The position numbers and the translations under genes were made by a program. From Paractinoplanes polyasparticus (GTDB lineage Bacteria; Actinomycetota; Actinomycetes; Mycobacteriales; Micromonosporaceae): a stretch of 64,000 bases of DNA. Under the pieces are notes generated by a model. It did no database searches, had not been told where the DNA came from, and was given only the letters and a program-made list of their open reading frames with translations. Shown one piece after another: positions 24,376 to 32,481 of the stretch (positions are counted from its first letter, which is position 1; each line of letters begins with the position of its first letter). The stretch spans positions 248,001 through 312,000 of the forward strand of contig NZ_JAHWFK010000005.1 in the NCBI RefSeq assembly GCF_019710575.1, read 5' to 3'.

Positions 24376-24984
24376 GTGATCCGCATCCTGCTCGTCGAAC
24401 CCATGAACCTGCTGCGCGGCGCCCTGGCCGCGACGCTGTCCCAGGAAGAGGACTTCTCCGTCGTCGCCGAACTGGCCTGTCTCGGCGGGGCGGTGGACAT
24501 GGCCCGTGCCGTGCCGCCGGACGTGGCGGTCGTCAACGTCGAGCTGCTGACCGGGGACGGTCTGCAGGTGTTCACCCGGTTCAGCGCCGAACAGTCCGGC
24601 TGCGCCACGCTGCTGCTGGCCGGCCCGGAGGCTTCCGGGCAGCTCAACCGCGCGCTGGACGTGCACGTCCGCGGCGTCATCGGCACCCAGGCCGGGCCGG
24701 GCGAGCTGGTGCGGGGCATCCGCCGGCTGGCCCGGGGCGAGCGTGTCATCGACGCCGGCCTGGCCGTGGCCATGGTCGCCGCGCCGCGCAGCCCGCTGTC
24801 GGACCGGGAACTGCACGTGCTGAGCGTCGCCGCGTCCGGGGTGCCGGCGGCCGAGGTCGCCGCCGAGCTGCACCTGACGGCCGGCACCGTCCGCAATTAC
24901 ATCTCGGTGATTCTGCGCAAGACGGGCGCCCGCAACCGGCTCGAGGCGGTCCGTGTCGCCGAGCATGCGGGCTGGCTGCACTGA
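24376..24984 (+). CDS. NarL/LuxR-family regulator with a degenerate receiver domain
   Basis: A 202-residue two-domain regulator. The C-terminal LuxR helix-turn-helix (about 138-200) is normal: LSDRELHVLSVAASG, AAEVAAELHLTAGTVRNYISVILRK. The N-terminal receiver fold (1-120) has lost its phosphorylation residues. The acidic pair is replaced by EP (LLVEPMN), the phospho-acceptor position is N54 (AVVNVELLTGDG), and the lysine near residue 105 is missing (VIGTQAG). It probably works without phosphotransfer, as known for atypical response regulators. GTG start with GGGAGG upstream. No kinase gene is adjacent. The target is unknown; the small secreted protein gene follows on the same strand. Confidence 0.88.
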   Translation: MIRILLVEPMNLLRGALAATLSQEEDFSVVAELACLGGAVDMARAVPPDVAVVNVELLTGDGLQVFTRFSAEQSGCATLLLAGPEASGQLNRALDVHVRGVIGTQAGPGELVRGIRRLARGERVIDAGLAVAMVAAPRSPLSDRELHVLSVAASGVPAAEVAAELHLTAGTVRNYISVILRKTGARNRLEAVRVAEHAGWLH

Positions 24985-25124
24985 TCGGGCCGGAGGTGAC
25001 TTTTGTCAGCGCGCGTTCCTCACTCCTCTCACCGTCAGCCGATGACAGTGCTCACTGGGGTGAGGGCCCGCGGACATCGAGGCTTGTCGGTGTCAGCAAA
25101 CAGATCCGATCAGCAGGAGGAACG

Positions 25125-25682
25125 ATGACACCTCGGCAACGGCTCTCGATGATCGTCGTCACTGTGCTCACGGCGCTGGGGCTCGCGTCCGTGGGTGCGA
25201 ACGCGGCCACCGCCGCCCCGGTCACCCGGGCGCCCGCAACCGCCGCCGTCCCGAGCACTCCGGTCACCGGCAGCTTCACGGACGCCGCCGGCGGAACCGG
25301 CTCCTTCGCCGGGAGCTTCACTCCGACCCGGTTCGCCGCGCCGAGCGGACAGCTCGTGGCCGTCGGCACGCTGACCGGCACCCTCACCGACTCGACCGGT
25401 GACGCCGTCGGGACGGTCAGCCAATCCGTCAGCGCGCCGGCCGCGATCGCCCAGGCGACGTGCCGCATTCTGGACCTCACTCTCGGCCCGCTGCACCTCG
25501 ATCTGCTCGGGCTCGTGGTGGATCTGAACCAGGTGCACCTGGTGATCAACGCCGTGCCCGGAGCCGGCAACCTGCTCGGCAACCTGCTCTGCGCGATCGC
25601 CGGCCTGCTCGACCCGCTTCCCAGCGCCGGCGCGCTGGCCGCGGTCCTCAACTTCCTTCTGGCCCTGCTCGCCCAACTCTGA
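25125..25682 (+). CDS. Small secreted hypothetical protein
   Basis: A 185-residue exported protein: signal peptide 1 to about 31 (ANAATAAP), a beta-rich middle with GSFTDAAGGTGSFAGSFTPTRFA and VGTLTGTLTDSTGDAVG, and a hydrophobic end with two cysteines (CRILDLTLGPLHLDLLGL and LLCAIAGLL). Similar small secreted proteins occur widely in actinomycetes with no known role. AGGAGG lies 6 bases before the ATG at 25125, and a strong terminator follows. It may be controlled by the LuxR regulator gene 140 bases upstream; that is inference from position. Confidence 0.8.
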   Translation: MTPRQRLSMIVVTVLTALGLASVGANAATAAPVTRAPATAAVPSTPVTGSFTDAAGGTGSFAGSFTPTRFAAPSGQLVAVGTLTGTLTDSTGDAVGTVSQSVSAPAAIAQATCRILDLTLGPLHLDLLGLVVDLNQVHLVINAVPGAGNLLGNLLCAIAGLLDPLPSAGALAAVLNFLLALLAQL

Positions 25683-25691
25683 GTTCGCCGA

Positions 25692-25722
25692 GGGAGCCGC
25701 GCCCGATCCGGGCGCGGCTCCC
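25692..25722 (+). terminator. Terminator hairpin
   Basis: Perfect 13-bp arms (25692-25704 and 25710-25722) with a 5-base loop, starting 9 bases after the stop of the small secreted protein gene. Confidence 0.8.
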
Positions 25723-25786
25723 AAGCGTCACCGGCGGGCGACGAGCCGAACGACAAGTCACCGGCGGACGACGACCGAACGACGGG

Positions 25787-27175
25787 TCACCGGCGGAACT
25801 GGATCCAGTTCACGTTGACGAAGTCGTTGGGCTGCCCGCTGGTGAAGGTCAGGAACACCGTCTGCCGGCCGGACACGTTCGACACGTTGCCCGGCACGGA
25901 CCGCCAGCTCTGCCAGCCGCCGGTGTTGCCGAGCGCGAAGCTGCCGATCGGCGCGTTGCTGCGGCTGTCGACGCGCACCTCGACCAGGCCGCTGATGCCG
26001 GCCGCGGCCCCCGAGGCCACCCGGGCCACGAAGTCCCGGACGCCACCCGAGCCGAACTCGACGTTGTTGAACTGCACCCAGTCGCCGGAGCGGATCGCGC
26101 CGATGTTCTGCCCGCCCTCACTCGCCGTTTCCACGATCACGCCGGACTGGGCGTTGAACGACTCGGCCTGAATTTGCGCGTACGCGTCCCGGACTCCCCC
26201 GGGCGGCGGCGTCGTCGGGGGTGTGGTCGGCGGCGTGGTGCCGCCCCCGCCCCGGGTGTAGACCGCGACGTAGTCGACCAGCATCGGGTGACCCGGCACG
26301 GTGGCTGCGGTCGGCGTGCCGAAGCCGGCCACACCGTTCGGGAAGCCGCCACCCATCGCGACGTTGAGCAGGATGTGGTAGCCGGCGTGGCTGGTCATGT
26401 TGGTCCAGTGCGGCTCGCCGATCTGGTTCTGGTTCACCGCGTGGAACTGCTGGCCGTCCACGTACCACCGCAGCTGGTTCGGCGACACGCTACGGTCCCA
26501 TTCGAAGGCGTACGTGTGGAAGTTGCCCTGGCAGGTCGAGCCGGGGCAGGCCCGGCTGGCGCCGATGCCGTTGGTCTCGTTGCACGGCCCGCCCGGGTTG
26601 ACGCCGCAGTGCAGCACGCCCCAGACGGAGTTGATGCCGTTGACGTTCTCCATGACGTCGAACTCGCCGATCGCCGGCCAGCTGTACCGGTCGGCCCGGT
26701 AGGGCGCGCCGAGCGCCCAGAACGCGGGCCAGTAGCCGAGCGCCGCGTTGCCGGTGACGTTCGGCATCTGGATGCGGCCCTCCATGCGCAGCACCCCGTT
26801 GGCCGGCGCCTTGAAGTCGGTGCGCTGCGTCTCGATCCGCGCTGACGTCCACTGACCGGAACCGTTGCGCAGCGGCGTGATGCGCAGGTTGCCGGAGCCG
26901 TCGTGGGCGACGTTGCTGGTGCTGTTGGTGTACGTCTGGATCTCACCGGTGCCCCACTGCGGCGGACCGCCGGGGTAGCTGGTGCCGGTGTCGATGATCC
27001 AATTGGCGCCGTTGGGCAGGGTGCCGGCGCCGCCGGTGAAGTCGTCGGCCCAGACCTGGGTCCAGCCGCTCGGCGGCGGGGGCAGGGCGGCGCTGGCGGA
27101 GACAGCCATCGCGGCCGAGCCGATGAGGGCGACAGTCGCGGTCGCGACGGCCAGGAGACGGGTGCGGACAGTCAT
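25787..27175 (-). CDS. Secreted GH16 endo-beta-1,3-glucanase with C-terminal CBM6
   Basis: A 462-residue exported glycoside hydrolase. Signal peptide 1 to about 30. The GH16 domain (about 35-305) carries the catalytic box EFDVME (E171, D173, E176), with nucleophile and acid/base in place, and the WPAFWALG strand before it. A Thr/Pro linker (about 308-325) leads to a CBM6-like module (about 330-462) with AESFNAQSG and GDWVQFNNVEFG, ending in FVNVNWIQFRR. The likely role is hydrolysis of laminarin-type beta-1,3-glucan outside the cell. A LacI-type operator lies 47 bases upstream of ATG 27175, suggesting sugar-responsive control. Confidence 0.95.
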   Translation of the reverse strand: MTVRTRLLAVATATVALIGSAAMAVSASAALPPPPSGWTQVWADDFTGGAGTLPNGANWIIDTGTSYPGGPPQWGTGEIQTYTNSTSNVAHDGSGNLRITPLRNGSGQWTSARIETQRTDFKAPANGVLRMEGRIQMPNVTGNAALGYWPAFWALGAPYRADRYSWPAIGEFDVMENVNGINSVWGVLHCGVNPGGPCNETNGIGASRACPGSTCQGNFHTYAFEWDRSVSPNQLRWYVDGQQFHAVNQNQIGEPHWTNMTSHAGYHILLNVAMGGGFPNGVAGFGTPTAATVPGHPMLVDYVAVYTRGGGGTTPPTTPPTTPPPGGVRDAYAQIQAESFNAQSGVIVETASEGGQNIGAIRSGDWVQFNNVEFGSGGVRDFVARVASGAAAGISGLVEVRVDSRSNAPIGSFALGNTGGWQSWRSVPGNVSNVSGRQTVFLTFTSGQPNDFVNVNWIQFRR

Positions 27176-27221
27176 GGGACAGGCCCTTCTGCTAGGGCTT
27201 CGCACGCTGGTGAGCGGGGGA

Positions 27222-27234
27222 TGGAGCGCTCTCA
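27222..27234 (-). promoter_or_regulatory. CebR/LacI-like operator upstream of the GH16 gene
   Basis: TGAGAGCGCTCCA on the minus strand: palindromic core GAGCGCTC, close to the TGGGAGCGCTCCCA box known for CebR-type repressors of glucan and cellulose genes in actinomycetes. It lies 47-59 bases before the glucanase start. Confidence 0.65.
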
Positions 27235-27336
27235 CAAAGTTTCGAGCGCGTTACGCGGCGTTGTCAAATATGAACGAATGTCGATGCCCGTTCGGGCAAT
27301 GGGAGCCCGGCGCGCGCTGCGGCAGAATGCACCGCC

Positions 27337-28212
27337 ATGGACTCGCCATTGACCACCGTCGGGCTGCCCGTCGCGCTCGGCATCATCATGCTCGGCCTGG
27401 GCCTCGGGCTCACGGTGGCCGACTTCCGGCGCGTGGTGAGCTACCCCCGGGCCGCCCTGATCGCGCTCGGCTGCCAGGTGCTGCTGCTGCCCGCGCTCTG
27501 CTTCGCCCTGGTGGTCGCGCTCGACCTGCCGCCCGCTCCGGCCGTCGGCATGATGCTGCTCGCGGCTTCGCCCGGCGGCACCACGGCCAACCTCTACAGT
27601 CACCTGTTCGGCGGGCACGTCGCCCTCAACGTGACCCTCACCGCCGTCAACTCGGTGCTGGCGGTCGTCACGCTGCCGATCATCGTGAACCTCTCGGCGG
27701 CACACTTTCTCGGCGACGCCGCGTCCCTGGGCCTCCAGTTCGACAAGGTGCTCCAGGTCTTCGCGATCGTGCTGCTGCCGGTTGCCCTGGGCATGGCACT
27801 GCGCGCGAGGTTCCCCGGCCTGGCCGACCGCCTGGCCCGGCCCGTGAAGATCGTGTCCGTCGTCGTGCTGGTCGCGGTCATCGCCGGCACGGTGCTGCGG
27901 GAGCGCGACAACATCGCGGACTACTTCGTGGCCGTGGGCGTGGCGGTCCTCATCTTCAACGTGGTCAGCCTGGTCATCGGGTACGGCGCGCCCCGCCTGG
28001 CCGGCGTCGGCCGCCGCGAGTCGATCGCCGTCGGCATGGAGATCGGCATCCACAACAGCACCCTGGCCATCACGATCGCGATCAGCCCCGCTTTGCTGAA
28101 CAACACCGAGATGGCCGTACCGGCCGCCGTGTACGGCATCGTCATGTTCTTCACCGCCGCCGCCTTCGGCTACCTCGTCACCCGCCAGCGCGAACGCGAA
28201 CCGGCAGCCTGA
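27337..28212 (+). CDS. Bile acid:sodium symporter (BASS) family transporter
   Basis: A 291-residue membrane protein with 9-10 helices. Family marks are MLGLGLGLTVADFRRV near the N-terminus, LLAASPGGTTANLYSHLFGGHVALNVTLTAVNS (Na+ site region, about 75-105) and GIHNSTLAITIA (about 235-246) in the second inverted repeat. BASS proteins take up organic anions with sodium; bacterial substrates include pantoate, pyruvate and bile acids and are not predictable here. It diverges from the glucanase gene. The last codons (LVTRQREREPAA) belong to a 47-bp tandem repeat that continues past the stop. Confidence 0.9.
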   Translation: MDSPLTTVGLPVALGIIMLGLGLGLTVADFRRVVSYPRAALIALGCQVLLLPALCFALVVALDLPPAPAVGMMLLAASPGGTTANLYSHLFGGHVALNVTLTAVNSVLAVVTLPIIVNLSAAHFLGDAASLGLQFDKVLQVFAIVLLPVALGMALRARFPGLADRLARPVKIVSVVVLVAVIAGTVLRERDNIADYFVAVGVAVLIFNVVSLVIGYGAPRLAGVGRRESIAVGMEIGIHNSTLAITIAISPALLNNTEMAVPAAVYGIVMFFTAAAFGYLVTRQREREPAA

Positions 28213-28332
28213 GGCAGTATCTCGTCACCTAGCAGCGCGAACGCGAACCGGCGGCGTGAGGCGGTACCTCGTCACCTAGCAGCGCGAACGCGAACCGGCG
28301 GCGTAAGGCGGTACCTCGCCACCCGGCGGCGA
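28174..28332 (+). repeat. 47-bp tandem repeat made from the 3' end of the BASS gene
   Basis: Three full units start at 28174, 28221 and 28268 (period exactly 47), with a partial unit from 28315. The first unit encodes the last residues and stop of the transporter; the others lie downstream and differ at a few positions. The rest of the gap to 28419 shows nothing. Confidence 0.85.
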
Positions 28333-28419
28333 AAAGCGTGAGCCGGGGACCTGAACGCCAGGCCGCCGGCAGCCGGGCCGCAGCGGAGGCACGGCACAGC
28401 CACAAGATCGACGGCCGGC

Positions 28420-29571
28420 TCAGTCGAAGGTGACGCGCACCGTCAGCCCACCCGACGGGCCGGGAGCCGCGGTCGCCGTGCCGCCGTGGGCGCGAGCCAC
28501 CGCTCGGACGATCGACAGGCCCAGGCCCGTGCCGGTGGCCGAGCCGACCCGATCGGTCAGGCGCTGGAACGGCTCGAACAGGCGCGGGATCTCGAAGGCG
28601 GCGATCACCGGGCCGGTGTTGGTCACGGTCAGCTCGCCCGGCGCGCAGCTCACGGTGACCGAGCCGCCGGCGACGTTGTAGGCGACCGCGTTCTCGACCA
28701 GGTTCTGCACCAGGCGCTCCAGCAGCACCGGGTCGCCCGTCATGGGCGACGGCGCGGTGGTGACGGTCATCGTCACCGGACCGGCCGGGACCAGGGTGAC
28801 CACGTGCTCGGTGACGGCCGCGAGGTCGACCGGAATCGGGTCGGCCAGTTCCTGGTCGCCCCGGGCCAGCAGCAGCAGGCCGTCGATCAGCCGTTCGTGC
28901 CGGGCGTTGACGACGAGCAGCGTCTCGCCGAGCCGGCGCACGTCGGGCGAGGCATCGGGGTGCGACAGCGCGACCTCGATCAGGGTGCGGTTGATGGCCA
29001 GCGGGGTCCGCAGCTCGTGCGACGCGTTGGCGGCGAACCGGCGTTGCGACGCGAACGCCGTGTCCAGCCGCGCGAGCATGTCGTCGAACGTGTCGGCGAG
29101 CCGGCGCAGTTCGTCGCGGGGCCCGGTCAGGCCGATCCGCTCGTGCAGGCTGCGGCCGGCGACCCGGCGCGCGGTCGCGGTGATCTCGGCGATCGGGCGT
29201 AGCGTCCGCCCGGCCGCGAACCAGGCCGCCGCCACGCCGGCGACCGCCACCCCGGCCAGGGCCAGGCCGCCCTGCTGGAGCAGCGACGTCAGGGTGGCCG
29301 CCCGGAAGTCCGACTGGAGGTCGCGCGCCACCTCGGTGCTCCGCGCCAGGTCGATCTGCCCGGACACCGGGGCGGTGAGCTGCGCCGCGACTGACGACGT
29401 GCCCGCCGGCGCGTGGGCGATCGCCAGCACGGCCGACGCGCTGACCGGCTGCCGGTTGAGCGCTTGCCCCAGCAGCAGGTAGGTGATGGTCAGCAGAGCC
29501 GCCCCGGCCAGCACGAAGAGGCCACCGTAGAGGACGGTCAGGCGCAGGCGGACGGTCCAGCGGTGGCTCAT
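28420..29571 (-). CDS. Sensor histidine kinase of a two-component system
   Basis: A 383-residue membrane kinase: helix 1 (about 14-36), an outer loop of about 60 residues with no known domain, helix 2 (about 100-120), HAMP (about 121-172), then the DHp domain with H185 in ASHELRTPL. The ATPase domain has N-box LVQNLVENAVAYN, a short F-box region and GTGLGLSIV. ATG 29571 overlaps the response-regulator stop by 4 bases, so the pair is co-translated. They lie divergent from a lipoprotein/ABC export operon and probably regulate it; this arrangement is common for MacAB-like systems. Confidence 0.94.
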   Translation of the reverse strand: MSHRWTVRLRLTVLYGGLFVLAGAALLTITYLLLGQALNRQPVSASAVLAIAHAPAGTSSVAAQLTAPVSGQIDLARSTEVARDLQSDFRAATLTSLLQQGGLALAGVAVAGVAAAWFAAGRTLRPIAEITATARRVAGRSLHERIGLTGPRDELRRLADTFDDMLARLDTAFASQRRFAANASHELRTPLAINRTLIEVALSHPDASPDVRRLGETLLVVNARHERLIDGLLLLARGDQELADPIPVDLAAVTEHVVTLVPAGPVTMTVTTAPSPMTGDPVLLERLVQNLVENAVAYNVAGGSVTVSCAPGELTVTNTGPVIAAFEIPRLFEPFQRLTDRVGSATGTGLGLSIVRAVARAHGGTATAAPGPSGGLTVRVTFD

Positions 29572-30218
29572 CGGATCTGGTACCCGACGCCGGTGACGGT
29601 CTCGACCACCGTAGGCGGGCCGAGTTTGCGGCGCAGCGTCATCATGGTCACCCGCACGACGTTGGTGAACGGGTCGGTGTGCTCGTCCCAGGCCCGTTCC
29701 AGCAACTGCTCGGCGCTGACCACGGCGCCGTCGGCCCGCAGCAACTCCTCGAGCACCGCGAACTCCTTGCGGGAGAGCCCGACCACCCGGCCGTCCCGGA
29801 ACACCTCGTGGTGGGCGGTGTCCAGGCGCAGGCCGGAACGTTCCAGCACCGGCGGCGCCGCGGGCCGGGCCCGGCGGCCCAGCGCGCGTACCCGGGCCAC
29901 CAGCTCGGCGAAGGCGAACGGCTTGGCCAGGTAGTCGTCCGCGCCCAGGCCCAGCCCGCCGACCCGGTCGGCGAGCTCGCCGGCGGCCGTGAGCATCAGG
30001 ATGCGGACGTCGCCGCCCGCGACCGCCCGGCACACGTCGTCGCCGTGCACGCCGGGCAGATCCCGGTCGAGCACCAGGACGTCGTACTCGTTGACCGAGA
30101 GCCGCTGGAGGGCCGCGCCACCGTCGTGCACGGTGTCCACGGCGAGCGCCTGGAGCCGCAGCCCCTCGGCGATCGCCTCCGCCATCATGATCTCGTCCTC
30201 GGCGATCAGCACACGCAT
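29568..30218 (-). CDS. OmpR-family response regulator
   Basis: A 216-residue regulator. The receiver has its acidic pocket (AEDE, 6-9), phospho-acceptor D51 (LVLDRDLPG) and K99 (YLAKPF). The winged helix (about 125-216) has LSRKEFAVLEELLRADGAVVSAEQLLERAWDE and the closing VVETVTGVGYQIR. It overlaps the downstream kinase gene. The 88-base gap to the divergent lipoprotein gene includes TATAAG and is the likely site of autoregulation and control of the export operon. Confidence 0.94.
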   Translation of the reverse strand: MRVLIAEDEIMMAEAIAEGLRLQALAVDTVHDGGAALQRLSVNEYDVLVLDRDLPGVHGDDVCRAVAGGDVRILMLTAAGELADRVGGLGLGADDYLAKPFAFAELVARVRALGRRARPAAPPVLERSGLRLDTAHHEVFRDGRVVGLSRKEFAVLEELLRADGAVVSAEQLLERAWDEHTDPFTNVVRVTMMTLRRKLGPPTVVETVTGVGYQIR

Positions 30219-30306
30219 CCGGACATGGTTACCGGTCCGGCTATAAGAATTCTGTAAGCGTCCGCGCTGATGATGATCTTACGAGCGCCTCGGTGTGCTG
30301 GGCCGC

Positions 30307-30795
30307 ATGAGACGAATCCTCGTGCCCCTGACGGTGCTGAGCCTTGCCCTGGCCGGCTGTTCCCTGCCCGGGAGGGACGCGGCGCCGGTTCCGTCGGCCT
30401 CGCCGGCCGATGAGAAGAGCCAATTGCGGGCGTACGCGAAATGCATGCGCGCGAACGGGGTCGACATGCCCGACCCGAACGGTGACGGGGCGCTGGGCGT
30501 CCCGGCCATGAAGGCCGGCTCGCCCGAGCTGAAGAAGATGGATGCGGCGATCGAGAAATGCCGTGACCTGATTCCGGGCGGCGCCGGCGGCGAACCGCAG
30601 AAGGTCTCGGCCGAGGACCTGGAGAGGGCGCGAGCGCTGTCGAAATGCATGCGGGAGAACGGAATGCCGGACTTTCCCGACCCGGATCCGGAAACGGGCG
30701 CGGTGGCGCTCTCCGAGGAGACCGTCGATGTGAAGAAGATGGCCGCGGCGGGCGAGAAGTGCGGCGGCGTAGTCCCCCTGACGAGGGCCCGGTGA
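30307..30795 (+). CDS. Lipoprotein with duplicated CMR.NG...PDP motif
   Basis: A 162-residue lipoprotein: signal peptide with lipobox LAGC (Cys18). The mature part has a duplicated element, AKCMRANGVDMPDPNGDG (about 44-61) and SKCMRENGMPDFPDPDPETG (about 113-132), each with a cysteine. Two further cysteines (EKC) are suited to pairing. Small lipoproteins of this type sit next to efflux adaptor genes in many actinobacteria and have no known activity. ATG 30307 is preferred over GTG 30295 because the signal peptide starts there. The stop overlaps the next start (TGATG). Confidence 0.85.
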   Translation: MRRILVPLTVLSLALAGCSLPGRDAAPVPSASPADEKSQLRAYAKCMRANGVDMPDPNGDGALGVPAMKAGSPELKKMDAAIEKCRDLIPGGAGGEPQKVSAEDLERARALSKCMRENGMPDFPDPDPETGAVALSEETVDVKKMAAAGEKCGGVVPLTRAR

Positions 30796-31828
30796 TGCGA
30801 CGCCGGATCATCGCCGGCGCCACCGCGGCCGTGGCGGTGCTGGCCGTGGCTCCGGTGGTCGCGTTCCGGAGCAGGGGCGGCCCGGCCGACTCCGCTCCCC
30901 CGGCGGCCGGTGCGACGGCCACGGTCCGCCGCGAGACCCTGTCCGGATCGGTCACGGTCGACGGCGAGCTCGGGTACGGCGAACAGGTGCCGATCATCGC
31001 CAAGGCGCCCGGCACGGTCACGTGGCTGCCCCGGGTCGGCGACACGATCGAGCGGGGCGAGCCCGTGTTGCGTGCCGACAACCTGCCCGTCGTTCTGCTC
31101 CACGGAGTGTTGCCGATGTACCGGGAGCTGCGGCCCGGCGCCGAGGGCCCGGACGTCGCCCTGCTGGAGCGCAACCTGCGCGACCTCGGGTACGCCGGTT
31201 TCACGGTCGACGACGAATACACCGGGCTGACTGCCCGGGCCGTCCGCCGCTGGCAGAAGCACCTGGGACGGGAGGAGACCGGCATGGTGGACCCGTCGTG
31301 GCTGTCGTCGCGGACGGCGCGATCCGGGTGGCCGCGCTCCCGGTCCGGCCGGGCGCGGCGGCGACCGGCGAGGTGCTCGAGTACACGGGGGCGGAATCAG
31401 TGGTCACGGTCGACGTCGAGGCCGGCGGGGCGGGGTGGGCGCGGCCCGGCGTCAAGGTCACGATCACGCTGCCCGACGGCAGGCGGACTCCCGGCGCCGT
31501 GGCATCCATCGGCGCCAAGGCCTCACCGCCGGAGTCCGGCGATGAGCCCACGATCCCGGTGACGGTGGCGCTGACCTCCGCGGCCGCGCTGGGGAAGCTG
31601 CGCGAGGGGCCGGTCACCGCGACCTACGTCAGCGAGCAACGCCGGAACGTGCTCACCGTCCCGGTCGCCGCGCTGGTCGCGCTGGCCGAGGGCGGCTACG
31701 GCGTGGAGGTGGTCGAGGGCGGCGCGCGGAGGTTCGTACCGGTCGAAGTGGGGTTGTTCGCCGGGGGCAAGGTCGAGGTGCGCGGCGACGGGCTGGCCGC
31801 GGGCACGACAGTCGGGATGCCCACGTGA
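30795..31828 (+). pseudogene. Periplasmic efflux adaptor (MacA-like, peptidoglycan-binding), frameshifted
   Basis: The gene starts at ATG 30795, overlapping the lipoprotein stop. The first frame encodes a membrane anchor, the hairpin start (SVTVDGELGYGEQVPIIAKAPGTVTWLP) and a peptidoglycan-binding helix bundle (LERNLRDLGYAGFTVDDEYT...AVRRWQKHLG) up to about 31295. The rest of the adaptor (from VVADGAIRVAALPV through VTITLPDGRRTPG to the GTTVGMPT end) lies in another frame; read alone, the first frame stops at 31562 in arginine-rich nonsense. The total of 1034 bases is one short of 345 codons, fitting a single missing base near 31290-31305. It may be a true mutation, a sequencing error or a programmed shift. 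Confidence 0.8.
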
Positions 31829-32481
31829 TCACGATGAGCAACGTCCGCAAGGTCTATCCGGGCGGGGTGACCGCCCTGGACGACGTGTCGCTGTCGGTGT
31901 CACCGGGCGAGTTGCTGGCCGTGGTCGGACCGTCCGGGTCCGGCAAGTCGACGATGCTGCACCTGCTCGGGGCGCTCGACCGTCCGTCCGCCGGCACCGT
32001 GCGGATCGCCGGCCACGACGTCGACGCCCTGCCCGACCGGTCGCTGAGCGCGCTGCGGGCCCGCACCGTCGGCTTCGTGTTCCAGCAGTTCCACCTGGCG
32101 GCCGGGGTGTCCGCTCTGGACAACGTGGCCGACGGCCTGCTCTATGCGGGCGTGCGGCGCCGCGAGCGCCGCTCCCGCGCGGCTGCCGCCCTGGAGCGGG
32201 TCGGCCTGATCCACCGCGCCCACCACCGGCCGCACGAGATGTCCGGCGGCGAGCGGCAACGGGTGGCGATCGCCCGCGCGGTGGTGGCCGGTCCCGCGCT
32301 GCTGCTGGCCGACGAGCCGACCGGCAACCTCGACTCGGCGTCGGGCGCGGTGGTCATGGACCTGCTGCACGATCTGCACCGGGCCGGCACGACCACGGTC
32401 GTCATCACCCACGACCGCGACATCGCCGCCGCCCTCCCCCGCCGGGTGGCCCTGCGCGACGGAAGGCTGGTCGCCGCATGA
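31825..32481 (+). CDS. ABC transporter ATPase, MacB/LolD type
   Basis: A 218-residue ATPase with Walker [10 protein letters not shown] (35-43), Q-loop VFQQFHL, signature MSGGERQR, Walker [10 protein letters not shown] and the H-loop in VVITHD. It belongs to the type VII (MacB/LolD/FtsE-like) ABC class, which drives mechanotransmission rather than transport through the membrane part. The GTG start overlaps the adaptor stop by 4 bases, and the stop overlaps the permease start. It probably powers export of a peptide, antibiotic or lipid together with the adaptor. Confidence 0.95.
   Translation: MITMSNVRKVYPGGVTALDDVSLSVSPGELLAVVGPSGSGKSTMLHLLGALDRPSAGTVRIAGHDVDALPDRSLSALRARTVGFVFQQFHLAAGVSALDNVADGLLYAGVRRRERRSRAAAALERVGLIHRAHHRPHEMSGGERQRVAIARAVVAGPALLLADEPTGNLDSASGAVVMDLLHDLHRAGTTTVVITHDRDIAAALPRRVALRDGRLVAA

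Noticed and set aside
28174..28332. Possible CRISPR array at the 47-bp repeats
   Set aside because: Units are directly adjacent with no unique spacers and derive from the BASS gene end; no cas genes in the window.
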